Part shown: positions 18,598 through 27,382 of the stretch, piece after piece
Numbering within the stretch: the first letter of the stretch is position 1
Layout of the letters: each line of letters starts with the position of its first letter
DNA from: UTCFX2 sp963827155
GTDB lineage: Bacteria; Chloroflexota; Anaerolineae; Anaerolineales; UBA4823
DNA length: 64,000 bases
Direction of reading: 5' to 3'
Assembly: GCA_963827155.1 (NCBI GenBank)
Contig: CAWGZV010000002.1
Span: 3,348,001-3,412,000 of the forward strand
Notes under the pieces: model-generated
Database searches by the model: none
Told to the model about the DNA's origin: nothing
The model's input: the letters and a program-made list of their open reading frames with translations, nothing else
Made by a program: the position numbers and the translations under genes

Positions 18598-19383
18598 ATG
18601 AGAAAGACTTTGTTCTTACCAGTAATCTTGTTGTTGCTGATTGCAATTCTGACGGCTTGCGCCCCAGGCGTGACTGCACCAGCAGAGACCAGGACTTTTG
18701 CACCGATCGTGGTAAATGATACCGAAGAGCCCGTAGAAACGGCTCCGGTGGTCAGTGGAACACCTCTTCCTGTCGAGCTTGCCGAAACCCCAGCTCAACT
18801 CGCAGCCACTGCTGATCCTGCTATTACAGAAATCTCCTCCCAATGGGTGGTTTACAAAATTGTTCCCGGCGAGTCCAAGGCTATTTACGAGGTTGGCGAG
18901 ACTTTCTTCAACCAGAACAATCGCTTCAACCTTGCGGTTGGTATAACCCCGCAGGTCAGCGGTGAGGTCCGGATCGATATGTCCGATCCCCGCAAGGCTG
19001 AGCTAGGAGAGATCCAGGTTGACATCAGCCAGTTCCAGTCGGATTCTGGTCGCCGTGATAATGCCATCCGGGGGCGCTGGCTTGAAAGCAGCACTTATCC
19101 GATGGCTGTGTTTAAGCCGACTTCCATTGAAGGGCTGCCTGAGACAGCCTCAGAAGGACAGGAAATTTCCTTTAAAGTGAATGGAGATTTGACTGTAAAA
19201 CAGACCACTCTCCCCGTTACCTTTGATGTGACTGCGAAGCTTGAGAACGATACTTTGACCGGTACTGCCGCTGCTACGATCTTGCTGAGCCAGTTTGGTG
19301 TCGGTCCAATCTCGATCGGCGGGATGCTCGAGACCGAAGATCAGGCGAAGCTGAAATTGGAGTTTATCGCCCGACCGGAGTGA
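18598..19383 (+). CDS. YceI-family lipoprotein
   Basis: The 261-residue protein has a lipoprotein signal peptide with lipobox LTAC (Cys near residue 20), a Thr/Pro/Glu-rich linker and a C-terminal YceI domain from about residue 85. The domain starts with YKIVPGESKAIYEV, and contains DISQFQSDSGRRDNAIRG and a later HxSxx-like element replaced by YPMAVFK. YceI domains form an extended lipocalin-like barrel that binds long isoprenoids such as ubiquinone. The ligand here is not known. ATG 18598 is chosen because GAAGGAG lies just upstream. Confidence 0.85.
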   Translation: MRKTLFLPVILLLLIAILTACAPGVTAPAETRTFAPIVVNDTEEPVETAPVVSGTPLPVELAETPAQLAATADPAITEISSQWVVYKIVPGESKAIYEVGETFFNQNNRFNLAVGITPQVSGEVRIDMSDPRKAELGEIQVDISQFQSDSGRRDNAIRGRWLESSTYPMAVFKPTSIEGLPETASEGQEISFKVNGDLTVKQTTLPVTFDVTAKLENDTLTGTAAATILLSQFGVGPISIGGMLETEDQAKLKLEFIARPE

Positions 19384-19422
19384 AGGTCTTCTTCTCTAGT
19401 TATTCATTGAAAGCAGGTCCGC

Positions 19423-20218
19423 TTGTTTGTGTTCTTTTCAAAACTGGTGCCAACCCTGGTTTACCCGTTGGGGTTAGCCAGTTTATTGATCCTGCTTGGA
19501 TTGTTCCTGACCCGCCGCCCAGGTTTGCAGCGCGCCGTGCTGGTGCTTGCGTTGGTCTTGCTTTGGATCGGTGGAAACCGTTGGGTCGCTCTTGGTCTGG
19601 CGCGCTCGCTGGAGCAGCAGTTTCCTGCTCCTGAGCCCATTCCCCAGGCAGAAGTGGCGGTTGTGCTGGGAGGCGGCACTGAAACCGCCGAGTTGCCTAG
19701 AAAAATGGTCGATGTCAACAGCGCAGGAGACCGGCTGCTCGAGGCGGCCTCTCTCTATCGTGAGGGAAAAGTTCGCCGCATCCTGGTGAGCGGTGGACTG
19801 CTTGATTGGGAGCCGCGCTCAATCTACACCCGCCCAAGATATGTCTGACCTGCTCCAGTGGATGGGTGTCCCCGTAGAATCAATCTGGCAGCAAGGTGAG
19901 TCGAAAAATACCTACGAAGACGCTGTCTACTCCACCCAAATCCTGAAAGCAAGAGGGATCCAGAATATTATCCTGGTGACCTCCGCCTGGCACATGCCGC
20001 GGGCGCTCAAATTATTCCAGGCGCAGGGTCTTACTGTCGTCCCCGTTCCAACCGATTATAATGTCACTCAAACCGGCTGGGAACAGATGTTTCAGGGTGA
20101 TTGGCGGGCATTACTTCTTGATCTCTTCCCCACTGTGAATAATCTCAGCCTGACGACCAAAATGCTCAAAGAATACATCGGCCTTTTAGTATACGGGCTG
20201 AGAGGTTGGACAGGATGA
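19423..20218 (+). CDS. YdcF/DUF218-family membrane protein (frameshift)
   Basis: Two hydrophobic N-terminal helices are followed by a DUF218 domain. Landmarks are AEVAVVLGGGTE near residue 82, VRRILVSGG, ESKNTYEDAVYS and ILVTSAWHMPRA. Family members such as SanA and ElyC act in envelope polymer metabolism; the exact reaction is not settled. The frame changes between about 19815 and 19840, where one extra base would explain it; the joined protein is about 264 residues. Possible starts are TTG 19423 and GTG 19429. Its stop overlaps the coaBC start (ATGA). Confidence 0.8.
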
Positions 20219-21432
20219 AACCGATTCGCGATAAGCGTATTATTTTAGGAGTAACCGGATCGATCGCTGCATATAAAGCTGCAGAGCTGGCCTCAAGGCT
20301 AACTCAGGCTGGGGCGTGGGTAGATGCTGTCCTCACCCCTGCAGCGTTGCAGTTTATTACACCGCTCACATTTCAATCGGTTTCCGGTCGGCGGTCCTAT
20401 GTTGATGCCGATCTGTGGGGCGCAGAAGGACATATCCAGCATATTGGGCTGGCTCGCGGCGCCGACCTCCTGCTGATCGCGCCGGTATCTGCCAACACAA
20501 TCGCCAGGCTGGCTCATGGATTGGCGGATAATTTGCTGACTCTTACAGCTTTGGCGGCTTCGTGTCCGATGATGCTGGCGCCGGCGATGGATGGTGGGAT
20601 GTTTGAACACCCCGCCACGCAGCAGAATTTGAATACGCTCCACCAGCGCGGCGCCGTGATCGTTGGTCCAGTTGAAGGTCATCTGGCTTCAGGGCTGACA
20701 GGGAAAGGCAGGATGGTCGAACCGGTAGATCTCCTGGGGCTGGTGCGTTATCAGCTCTCTCGGACTGGGCCATTATCTGGCGAGAAGGTTGTCGTCACCG
20801 CTGGAGGCACTCAAGAGCCAATCGATCCGGTGCGCGTGATCGCCAACCGCTCCTCTGGAAAACAAGGATTTGCCCTGGCACAGGCTGCTCTTGACCTGGG
20901 TGCTGAGGTAATTTTGATCAGCGCACCGACTGCCCTCGAGACTCCTGCCGGTGCCAGGCGGGTGGATGTGCGCACTGCTGACGAAATGCTCGCGGCGGTG
21001 ATGGATTCCCTCCCTGGCTCATCAGCGCTGCTGATGGCTGCGGCTGTCGCCGACTTTCGCTCAACAAATGTGGTCAATCAAAAATTAAAGAAAGGTAAGG
21101 ATATCCCAGTTCTGGATCTGGAGCACACTCCAGATATCTTGAAAAAGGTTGCAGAATTCAAAGCGGTGCAAGGGTGGCCTAAAGTCACAGTGGGATTTGC
21201 GGCGGAGAGCCAGTCGCTGTTGGAAAATGCCCGCCAAAAGCTTGAATCTAAGCGCCTCGATCTGATCGCCGCCAACGATATCAGCGCCTCCGATGCCGGT
21301 TTCGCCAGCGACTCAAACCGCATCACCTTGCTTGGTCGAAAGAATCAGCCCGAATCGCTGCCGCTTATGTCAAAAATTGAAGCGGCTGAGATCATCATGG
21401 ACCGAGTAACCGAGCTATTGAAGGATTTATAG
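20215..21432 (+). CDS. coaBC: Phosphopantothenoylcysteine decarboxylase / phosphopantothenate-cysteine ligase
   Basis: This bifunctional 405-residue enzyme makes 4-phosphopantetheine for coenzyme A. The N-terminal flavoprotein domain shows GVTGSIAAYKAAEL, PVSANTIARLAHG and APAMDGGMFEHPATQ; the C-terminal ligase shows VTAGGTQEPIDPVRVIANRS. Two active-site positions differ from the E. coli type: the Asn of PxMNxxMW is Asp, and the flap Cys (LACG) is Ser (LASG in EGHLASGLTGKGRM). ATG 20215 is used rather than the upstream TTG, because it overlaps the preceding stop and AGAGG is nearby. Confidence 0.92.
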   Translation: MKPIRDKRIILGVTGSIAAYKAAELASRLTQAGAWVDAVLTPAALQFITPLTFQSVSGRRSYVDADLWGAEGHIQHIGLARGADLLLIAPVSANTIARLAHGLADNLLTLTALAASCPMMLAPAMDGGMFEHPATQQNLNTLHQRGAVIVGPVEGHLASGLTGKGRMVEPVDLLGLVRYQLSRTGPLSGEKVVVTAGGTQEPIDPVRVIANRSSGKQGFALAQAALDLGAEVILISAPTALETPAGARRVDVRTADEMLAAVMDSLPGSSALLMAAAVADFRSTNVVNQKLKKGKDIPVLDLEHTPDILKKVAEFKAVQGWPKVTVGFAAESQSLLENARQKLESKRLDLIAANDISASDAGFASDSNRITLLGRKNQPESLPLMSKIEAAEIIMDRVTELLKDL

Positions 21433-21474
21433 GTTCTTCCGGCTTTAATGGAAAATTGAATAAATCAGACCTCC

Positions 21475-21503
21475 TTGTATGGTTTGTGATTCTCTGATAT
21501 CCT
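21475..21503 (+). promoter_or_regulatory. Candidate promoter of the selenoperoxiredoxin gene
   Basis: TTGTAT (21475-21480) and TATCCT (21498-21503) are 17 bases apart, which would give a leader of about 40 bases before ATG 21552. TTGGAGAAT at 21536-21544 is the ribosome binding site. Confidence 0.45.
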
Positions 21504-21551
21504 TTTTGAAATTATCCCTGTCAAACAATCACTGATTGGAGAATAAAAATA

Positions 21552-22361
21552 ATGGCATTAAAAGTTGGTCAGTACGCTCCAGATTTTATTTTGGGAAACC
21601 ATTTAGGCGAAAAAACCAGGCTGAGTGACTTCCTCGGGAAGAAAAACGTGGTGCTTGCATTCTTCCCGCTCGCCTGGACGCCAATCTGAACAGCCCAAAT
21701 CCCCTCGTACCAGGTCGCATCGGACCGGTTTGAGCGGGTAAATACCCAGGTCTTGGGTATCAGTGTTGACAGCAAAGATTGTTTGCATGCCTGGGCTGAA
21801 AACCTTGGTGGGATTACATTTCCACTCCTTTCAGACTTCTGGCCGCATGGTGCCATTGCTCAGAAATTTGGCGTGCTGCGCTCAGAGGGTTATAGTGAGC
21901 GCGCCATCTTCATAATTGATCGGACTGGCACTATTCGCTATGTCGATGTTCACGACATTGACGAACAGCCAGATAATGATATTCTGTTTCATGAGCTCGC
22001 CGAGATCGAGGGTGTACCGTTTCCCCAAGAGATCATCACGAGGTCGCCGGCTCCAACCGCAGCAATTTCCGCAAATGAGGCGGCAGATTCAGCACCACAA
22101 GCCGCCGCTTCAGAAGCTGAAGCATTGGTGACGATGTACTGCACAGATTGGTGCCCCGCCTGCCGTCGGGCTCGTGCTTATTTCAAGATTAACGAAATTC
22201 CATTCCGTGAAATCAATATTTCCCGCGATCGTGCCGCCGCCGCCGATGTGCGCCAATGGACAGGCGGCTATGAAACCACGCCTACATTCAACGTGCAAGG
22301 CACGGTTGTCGTAAACTTTGATGTTGAAAAACTAAACAAGCTGCTGGGGATTGCTGGCTGA
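21552..22361 (+). CDS. Selenocysteine peroxiredoxin fused to a mycoredoxin/glutaredoxin-like domain
   Basis: The full frame is 269 residues with one in-frame TGA at 21687-21689 (residue 46). Residues 1-150 are an AhpC/TSA peroxiredoxin. Around the TGA the protein reads FFPLAWTPI-U-TAQI, where families normally have FxPxxxTxxC, so the TGA sits exactly at the peroxidatic cysteine. C77 (in DSKDC) is a possible resolving residue. An Ala/Ser/Pro linker (about 155-188) leads to a redox domain with C201-P-A-C204 in TDWCPACRRARAYF, closest in style to mycoredoxin-1. By family, the enzyme should reduce hydroperoxides, with the fused domain recycling the selenenic acid. A conventional caller would start at 21753 and lose the active site. 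Confidence 0.9.
21701..21737 (+). promoter_or_regulatory. Bacterial SECIS-like stem-loop
   Basis: The stem-loop starts 11 bases after the in-frame TGA. GGTC (21713-21716) pairs with GACC (21723-21726); below a bulged A at 21712, ACC (21709-21711) pairs with GGT (21727-21729). After a T-T mismatch the stem resumes with CTCG/TGAG and, past one mismatch, CC/GG. The apical loop GCATCG begins with G at 21717, 28 bases after the TGA. These positions fit published bacterial SECIS rules (apical loop 16-37 bases downstream, G in the first two loop bases). Confidence 0.75.
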
Positions 22362-22438
22362 ACCTTCACTCACGACCGCATTTCATTAAATATAATCCAA
22401 TCAGAGATTAATCAATTCTCTATTTGAAAACCCACCTG

Positions 22439-22463
22439 CCCCCCGGCCTCATATTGCGGGGGG
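22439..22463 (+). terminator. GC hairpin after the selenoperoxiredoxin gene
   Basis: A run of six C (22439-22444) pairs with six G (22458-22463). There is no T-run after it, so termination is plausible but weakly supported. Confidence 0.4.
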
Positions 22464-22524
22464 CTATTGTATCTTCAATTCCTTCTCCTCCTTTCCACCG
22501 GAATGCTGCACAGACCATTTGTGC

Positions 22525-22530
22525 TATAAT
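22525..22530 (+). promoter_or_regulatory. -10 box of ftsK, very short leader
   Basis: TATAAT ends 11 bases before the ATG at 22542. A start about 7 bases after the box leaves a leader of only 4-5 bases, with no room for a Shine-Dalgarno sequence. Confidence 0.6.
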
Positions 22531-22541
22531 TTTGGCTTGAT

Positions 22542-24987
22542 ATGGCCTCCAAGAAAATTACACCCCGACGAGACTCTCAGCCCTCAGCGAAGTCTGGAAA
22601 ATCACAACCAAAAATAACTGCTCCCGGTTCAAAAGCTGCCACTCAAACGGGGTCAAATTCTGGCATCCGTGTAAACAGTCGGCCGAAATCTCAGGCTTCG
22701 CCTGGATTTCCGGGGAAGCCTGGCGGGACATTGTCCCACAAGACGCCTCCCGCCTCAATAAAAAAATCACAACCGGTGCAGATCAGGAACGGCCTTTCGC
22801 TGGACCGCAAGCTTGATATCATCGGGATTGTCATGGCACTGGCTGGGCTGCTGACGTTCCTCAGCATGATTTCGCCGATACAGGGCACCTTGATGGGAAG
22901 TTGGGTTTCAGCCCTTCTGCTAGCCTTCGGATGGGGAGCTTACCTTTTCCCTCTGCTCTTGATCGGTTTAGGGTTGTGGCTGGTTCTCCGCAATTTCGAG
23001 CGGATCCCTCAGCTCGCCGTTGAGCGCCTGATAGGGTTCGTGCTCCTCTATTTTAATTTATTGGCAGTCGTCCACTTTTTCTTGGTGCTGTCTACTGGTC
23101 AGGAAGCTCTCGACCTAGCCAGCGAGTCACTGGGTGGAGGTTATTCTGGGGGAGTGGTGGTTGGATTCTTGCTCGCTGCTTTGGGTCCAGCAGGTGCCGC
23201 AATTGCGCTTGCCGCCTGGATGGTGATTGCCCTTGCCCTTTCGCTGGATATCACCGTTGCAGAAATGTTCAAATCTGTCACATCAGCCTTCGAGCGCCTC
23301 TCAGATTGGTTCACCGACACTATCTTCGCTCGCCGACATCCAGAAAACCATCCTTCGGTTTCCACACAAGGGTTGCAGGATTACAAACCCACTGCCCGTA
23401 TTTCGACCCCGCCTTCTGCCACTCAGTCGGGTTTGATGGAAACCAATCCAGAACTCCTTTCTGCCCCAACAGACTTCGGCGAGTAGGACCCCTCCCCCAG
23501 TTCAATGGGTGCTGCCCCCGATCGAGCAAATCCTAGACCAGGGAGAGAAAATTGACTACAACGCTGAGGTGGACCTACAGCGAGCAAGACTTATTGAGGA
23601 AACCCTGGCATCATTTGGAGCTCCATCTCGCGTGGTAGAGATCAATCGGGGGCCAACCATCACCCAGTTTGGGGTGGAGCCTGATTTCATCGAATCCCGG
23701 GGCGGACGCATGCGGGTTCGGGTTGGGAAGATCACGGCCCTTGCAGATGACCTTGCCCTGGCGTTATCTGCCCGCACCATTCGGGTCCAGGCGCCGGTGC
23801 CTGGCAAGGGTTTTGTCGGTGTCGAAGTTCCAAATGAAGAGATCTCGCTGGTTGCTCTGCGCGACTTGATCGAAAGTGGAGCTTTCAAGCGCCTCAAATC
23901 CCCCTTGCGATTTGCGCTGGGATTGAATGTCTCTGGTAATGCAGTCGCTGCCGACTTGAGTAGCATGCCTCACCTGCTGATCGCCGGGGCAACCGGTTCG
24001 GGTAAATCTGTATGTGTCAACTCGCTGATCTGCTGCTTGCTCAGCAACAACACCCCGGATGATCTCAGAATGGTGATGATTGATCCAAAGCGGGTTGAGC
24101 TCACTGGTTATAATGGTGTCCCTCATTTGCTCGCCCCAGTGGTGGTAGACCTCGAGCGCGTTGTGACGGTCCTGCAGTGGGTCACCCGTGAGATGGATAT
24201 GCGCTACCACAAGTTCGCAGAAGCCGGTTGCCGGAATATCCAGGAGTACAACCAGAAAGTTGTCCTCAACGGCGAGAAAAAGCTGCCTTTTCTCGTTGTG
24301 ATCATCGACGAGCTTGCAGACCTGATGATGCTCGCCCCAGATGAAACCGAGCGCACCGTCACGCGCTTGGCACAGCTTGCTCGCGCTACCGGAATTCATC
24401 TGGTGATCGCAACCCAGCGCCCCTCGGTAGATGTCGTCACCGGTCTTATCAAAGCCAACTTCCCAGCCCGGATCGCGTTTGCCGTTGCTTCTGGTGTGGA
24501 CAGCCGGGTTATCCTGGATCAGCCCGGCGCCGAGCGTTTGCTCGGTCGAGGAGATATGCTGTTTCAAGCACCAGACGCCCCTGCACCGGTCCGCCTTCAA
24601 GGTGTTTTTGTGTCGGAATCGGAGATTCAGCGATTAGTCGGCTACTGGCAGGAGTTTGTTGGGCTGTACCAGACCACCCCGACGGCTGCAGGCGGGATTG
24701 TCGATGCCCTTCCTGCGGGCATCCCATTGAAGCAGATCCCACTCTGGGAAGAGATGGAAGAGCAAGATGCTGATCCACTACTTAAGGAAGCAATTGACCT
24801 TTCAAGGCGCCAGGGTCGGGCTTCCATCTCCATGCTTCAGCGCAGAATGCGGATTGGCTATACCCGGGCTGCCCGGCTGATCGAAACGATGGAAGAACGC
24901 GGCATTATCGGACCACCAGACCCTGGCACTGGCACCCGTGAGATCCTCGATTACGGCCCGGCTGCACCACCCGTAGACGATAACTAA
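22542..24987 (+). CDS. ftsK: DNA translocase FtsK (frameshift)
   Basis: FtsK pumps DNA at the division septum during chromosome segregation. The order is a basic Ser/Pro-rich tail (1-85), four transmembrane helices (about 90-235), a short linker, the alpha/beta motor with Walker A GATGSGKSV and Walker B VVIIDELADLMM, and a C-terminal winged-helix gamma domain (SISMLQRRMRIGYTRAARLIE) that normally reads orienting DNA motifs. The frame shifts between about 23470 and 23490, where one extra base makes a TAG; the other frame runs on as RTPPPVQWVLPPIEQILD. The joined protein is about 814 residues. Confidence 0.92.
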
Positions 24988-25002
24988 TTCCGCCGATTCC
25001 AC

Positions 25003-26286
25003 ATGCATCCTATTCACTATTGTTTATACCTTGCTTATAGACGTTCTAACGCGCTTGGCTGCTTCATAGCCTTATTAATTATCCTGGGAGCTTGCCAACC
25101 AGGATTTCGATATGACATTGATACTTCCATATCTCCTACACCACCGGTGACGATGCCCCGATCTACCCTTACTGTCGATCCATCATTTGCCCCTTTTACC
25201 CCCTCTACAAACCCATCTCTCGGAAATGCATTGCCAATTCCTTCAGCGAAGGCAGCCTCTACCCAACGCCCAACCCTTTCGCCGATTCCCACCGAGCCGC
25301 TAGGTACTGTTGAGCCGCTCAGTACTATCGAGCCGCTCAGTACTATCGAGCCGCTCACCATTACGATCCTGTTTACCGGAGTGATTGTCCCTGCCCGCTG
25401 CGTCCAGGCAAAATTGGATTTGCTTGGCAACCCAGACTATCCTTATGAAGAGGTGCGAAAAATCATCTCCAGCGCGGATCTGGCTGTTGGCGTCTTCAAT
25501 GCCACCATGTCGAACAGAGTCGAGCATACCGGCTGTCTCACTACCTGGCAGCTTGTTGGCAGTCCGGACAATGCCGACGCGGCTGCCCGCGCCGGCTTCG
25601 ACCTGATGAGCGTCGCCACCAATCACATCAAAGATTGCGGGCTTATGAAATCCTGGTGCGACTACACTTTTTTTGATACGCTTCAAAACCTTAAGCGGGT
25701 CGGAATCCAAACCGTTGGCGGTGGCGCCGATCTAAGTGAAGCTCTTCAGCCAGTCGTAATCACCTTGAACGGTGTCCGCTTTGGTTTTGTCTCATTAGGC
25801 GACAGCAAAATGGATCCGGTCGTCTTTGCAGCCGAGCGCCATCCCGGGATCGCTCTGCTCAATCCTGAAAACATCCAACGCTCAGTTTCCGCAGCCCGCG
25901 AGGTCTCGGATGTCGTGATCGCCTTACCGCATTGGGGTTCGGAGGATATCGCAATCCCAAACTGGCTCCAACGCGAACAGGCGCTCCAATTTGTCTCCGC
26001 CGGAGCAGATCTAATAATAGGCAACCATACCCACGTCGTTCAGGCTGCTCAGATGATTGATGGTATTCAGGTATTTTACGGGCTTGGGAATTTTATCTTC
26101 GACCAAGGCTTGCGCGATCACCGGCAAGGTCTCATTCTGATGGTTAAATTCCTTGGCACCCACTATATTGGTTATGAGCTCTTCCCAACCCATACGGATG
26201 CCGATGGGCGCGTCCACCTTGCAGACCCGCTCGAAGCTGAGGAAATTTTAAATTCCTTCGAGCAGTCGAGCAGCACATTACGATGA
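25003..26286 (+). CDS. CapA-like lipoprotein (metallophosphatase fold)
   Basis: This 427-residue protein has a lipobox LGAC near residue 31, a Pro/Thr/Ser-rich linker and a CapA domain from about residue 125 (ITILFTGVIVPARC). Metallophosphatase-type motifs include SVATNHIKDCG, VIALPHWGSED and IIGNHTHVVQ. CapA proteins act in poly-gamma-glutamate export or anchoring, but many relatives lack that pathway and none of its partner genes is here, so the substrate is unknown. The linker contains a short tandem repeat, EPLSTI. No clear ribosome binding site is seen before the ATG. Confidence 0.85.
   Translation: MHPIHYCLYLAYRRSNALGCFIALLIILGACQPGFRYDIDTSISPTPPVTMPRSTLTVDPSFAPFTPSTNPSLGNALPIPSAKAASTQRPTLSPIPTEPLGTVEPLSTIEPLSTIEPLTITILFTGVIVPARCVQAKLDLLGNPDYPYEEVRKIISSADLAVGVFNATMSNRVEHTGCLTTWQLVGSPDNADAAARAGFDLMSVATNHIKDCGLMKSWCDYTFFDTLQNLKRVGIQTVGGGADLSEALQPVVITLNGVRFGFVSLGDSKMDPVVFAAERHPGIALLNPENIQRSVSAAREVSDVVIALPHWGSEDIAIPNWLQREQALQFVSAGADLIIGNHTHVVQAAQMIDGIQVFYGLGNFIFDQGLRDHRQGLILMVKFLGTHYIGYELFPTHTDADGRVHLADPLEAEEILNSFEQSSSTLR
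25294..25357 (+). repeat. 18-bp tandem repeat inside the CapA linker
   Basis: Three full units of GAGCCGCTCAGTACTATC type (the first with four changes) and a partial fourth encode EPLGTV-EPLSTI-EPLSTI-EPL. The unit is a multiple of three, so copy number can change without breaking the frame. Confidence 0.9.
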
Positions 26287-26313
26287 AATTTTTTTTATAA
26301 GGGATACACAACT

Positions 26314-26359
26314 GCAGGGTGCCAGTAGACGCTTTACATCACGTCCACCTGCACCCTGC
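26314..26359. terminator. Hairpin between convergent genes
   Basis: GCAGGGTGC (26314-26322) pairs with GCACCCTGC (26351-26359); GT.GACG and CGTC.AC extend the pairing inside. It lies between the CapA-like gene (+) and the LysM gene (-) and may serve both. The T-tract is weak on either side. Confidence 0.5.
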
Positions 26360-26386
26360 CTCTAAATTTTAAATGGATTTACCTTG

Positions 26387-27163
26387 CTATTGCGTGCTGG
26401 TTGCGCTGGTTTGTACCGCCGGCGTGACTGCCGTTGGGACAATCGTTCCGTTCACCTGGAACACGACCGTTGGAGTGATTGTTGCTGTTGGTACCGGTGT
26501 GGCTATATTTACCGGGATGACCAGCAGCTGTCCTGGGTAGATCTCGTTCTCATTCTCAATATTATTTTCTTCTTTGATCGCATCTACTGTGCTGTTGAAC
26601 TGTGTTGCGATTGCGCCAAGCGAGTCGCCAAGCTGCACACGGTAATCAATTTTTGTCCCACGTCCGATGTTCTCTGGCAAAGGGGTTGAAGTTGGCAGTT
26701 GCGTATCTGCCGACGGGATGATCAGCTTATCTCCAACACGAATCGTTGGGTTTGCAGGGTCCAGGTTGTTCACAGTGATCAGCACCAGCAGGTCAACACC
26801 AAATTCTTGGGAAATAGACCATAAATTATCCCCATCTTCAACCTGGTAGACAAACGGTCCAGATTGGGTCGGAGCGGTTGTAGAAGTTGGAGTCTCAGAT
26901 GGAGCAGAAGTTGGGCTGGCCGTTGGGCTGGCAGTGAAGGTTGGGGTCGCAGTTGCAGTTTGAGTTGGGGTTGGAGTATCACTCGCAAACAAACTAATCT
27001 GGATGCCCGGACCTCCGGATCCCAATAACCAGAAGATCAAGAAAGCCGCACCCGCAATGAGCAATACGGCCATAATGCCAAACAGCACTGGAGCCTTCCT
27101 GGCTGCCAGCTGTTTCTTGCGGTAGGCCTCTATCACATTTTGGGCACTATCTTTTTCGGTCAT
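26387..27163 (-). CDS. Membrane-anchored protein with two LysM domains
   Basis: This 258-residue protein has a cytoplasmic N-terminus of about 24 residues, one transmembrane helix (about 25-48), a Thr/Pro/Ser-rich linker (about 60-100), and two LysM domains: VEDGDNLWSISQEFGV near residue 106 and VQLGDSLGAIATQFNS near residue 175, each ending in GDKLIIP or GQLLVIP. LysM modules bind N-acetylglucosamine-containing glycans such as peptidoglycan. There is no catalytic domain, so a wall-tethering or scaffold role is inferred. Confidence 0.88.
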   Translation of the reverse strand: MTEKDSAQNVIEAYRKKQLAARKAPVLFGIMAVLLIAGAAFLIFWLLGSGGPGIQISLFASDTPTPTQTATATPTFTASPTASPTSAPSETPTSTTAPTQSGPFVYQVEDGDNLWSISQEFGVDLLVLITVNNLDPANPTIRVGDKLIIPSADTQLPTSTPLPENIGRGTKIDYRVQLGDSLGAIATQFNSTVDAIKEENNIENENEIYPGQLLVIPVNIATPVPTATITPTVVFQVNGTIVPTAVTPAVQTSATSTQ

Positions 27164-27200
27164 GCTGTCTTCAAGCCTTTTCCTTCCAATTTGGGTCGTT

Positions 27201-27344
27201 TTATTCGGTCCCTTCCTCTTCCAGGATACATCGGCGTGATTCTACCCCATTTTTTGCCTCTTTGGGGGGCTTGAACAGAACACCAACCCACTGTTCGCAT
27301 TCAGCAATCTTGCACGGATTTTCTATCCTAGTGAAGTCTTTCAT
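27201..27344 (-). CDS. Possible small Cys-containing protein
   Basis: A 47-codon frame in the gap between the LysM and TolB-like genes encodes a peptide with CKIAEC and one further Cys near a Glu-rich end. I recognise no family and see no ribosome binding site. It may be an uncoded spacer. Confidence 0.2.
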   Translation of the reverse strand: MKDFTRIENPCKIAECEQWVGVLFKPPKEAKNGVESRRCILEEEGTE

Positions 27345-27382
27345 TCTGGACAGGTTGACATAAGTAGACCAAAGCCGAAGGT

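Noticed and set aside
21687..21689. The in-frame TGA as a simple nonsense mutation or pseudogene
   Set aside because: It replaces the catalytic residue precisely, is followed by a SECIS-like stem-loop, both flanks remain conserved, and selA is present. The errors seen elsewhere in this sequence are indels rather than substitutions.
23764..24600. 278-codon open frame on the minus strand within ftsK
   Set aside because: It lies fully antisense to the conserved FtsK motor domain, has no ribosome binding site and matches no family; it is a reading-frame shadow.
25294..25357. CRISPR-like repeat
   Set aside because: The 18-bp units are contiguous without spacers and encode a protein linker in frame.
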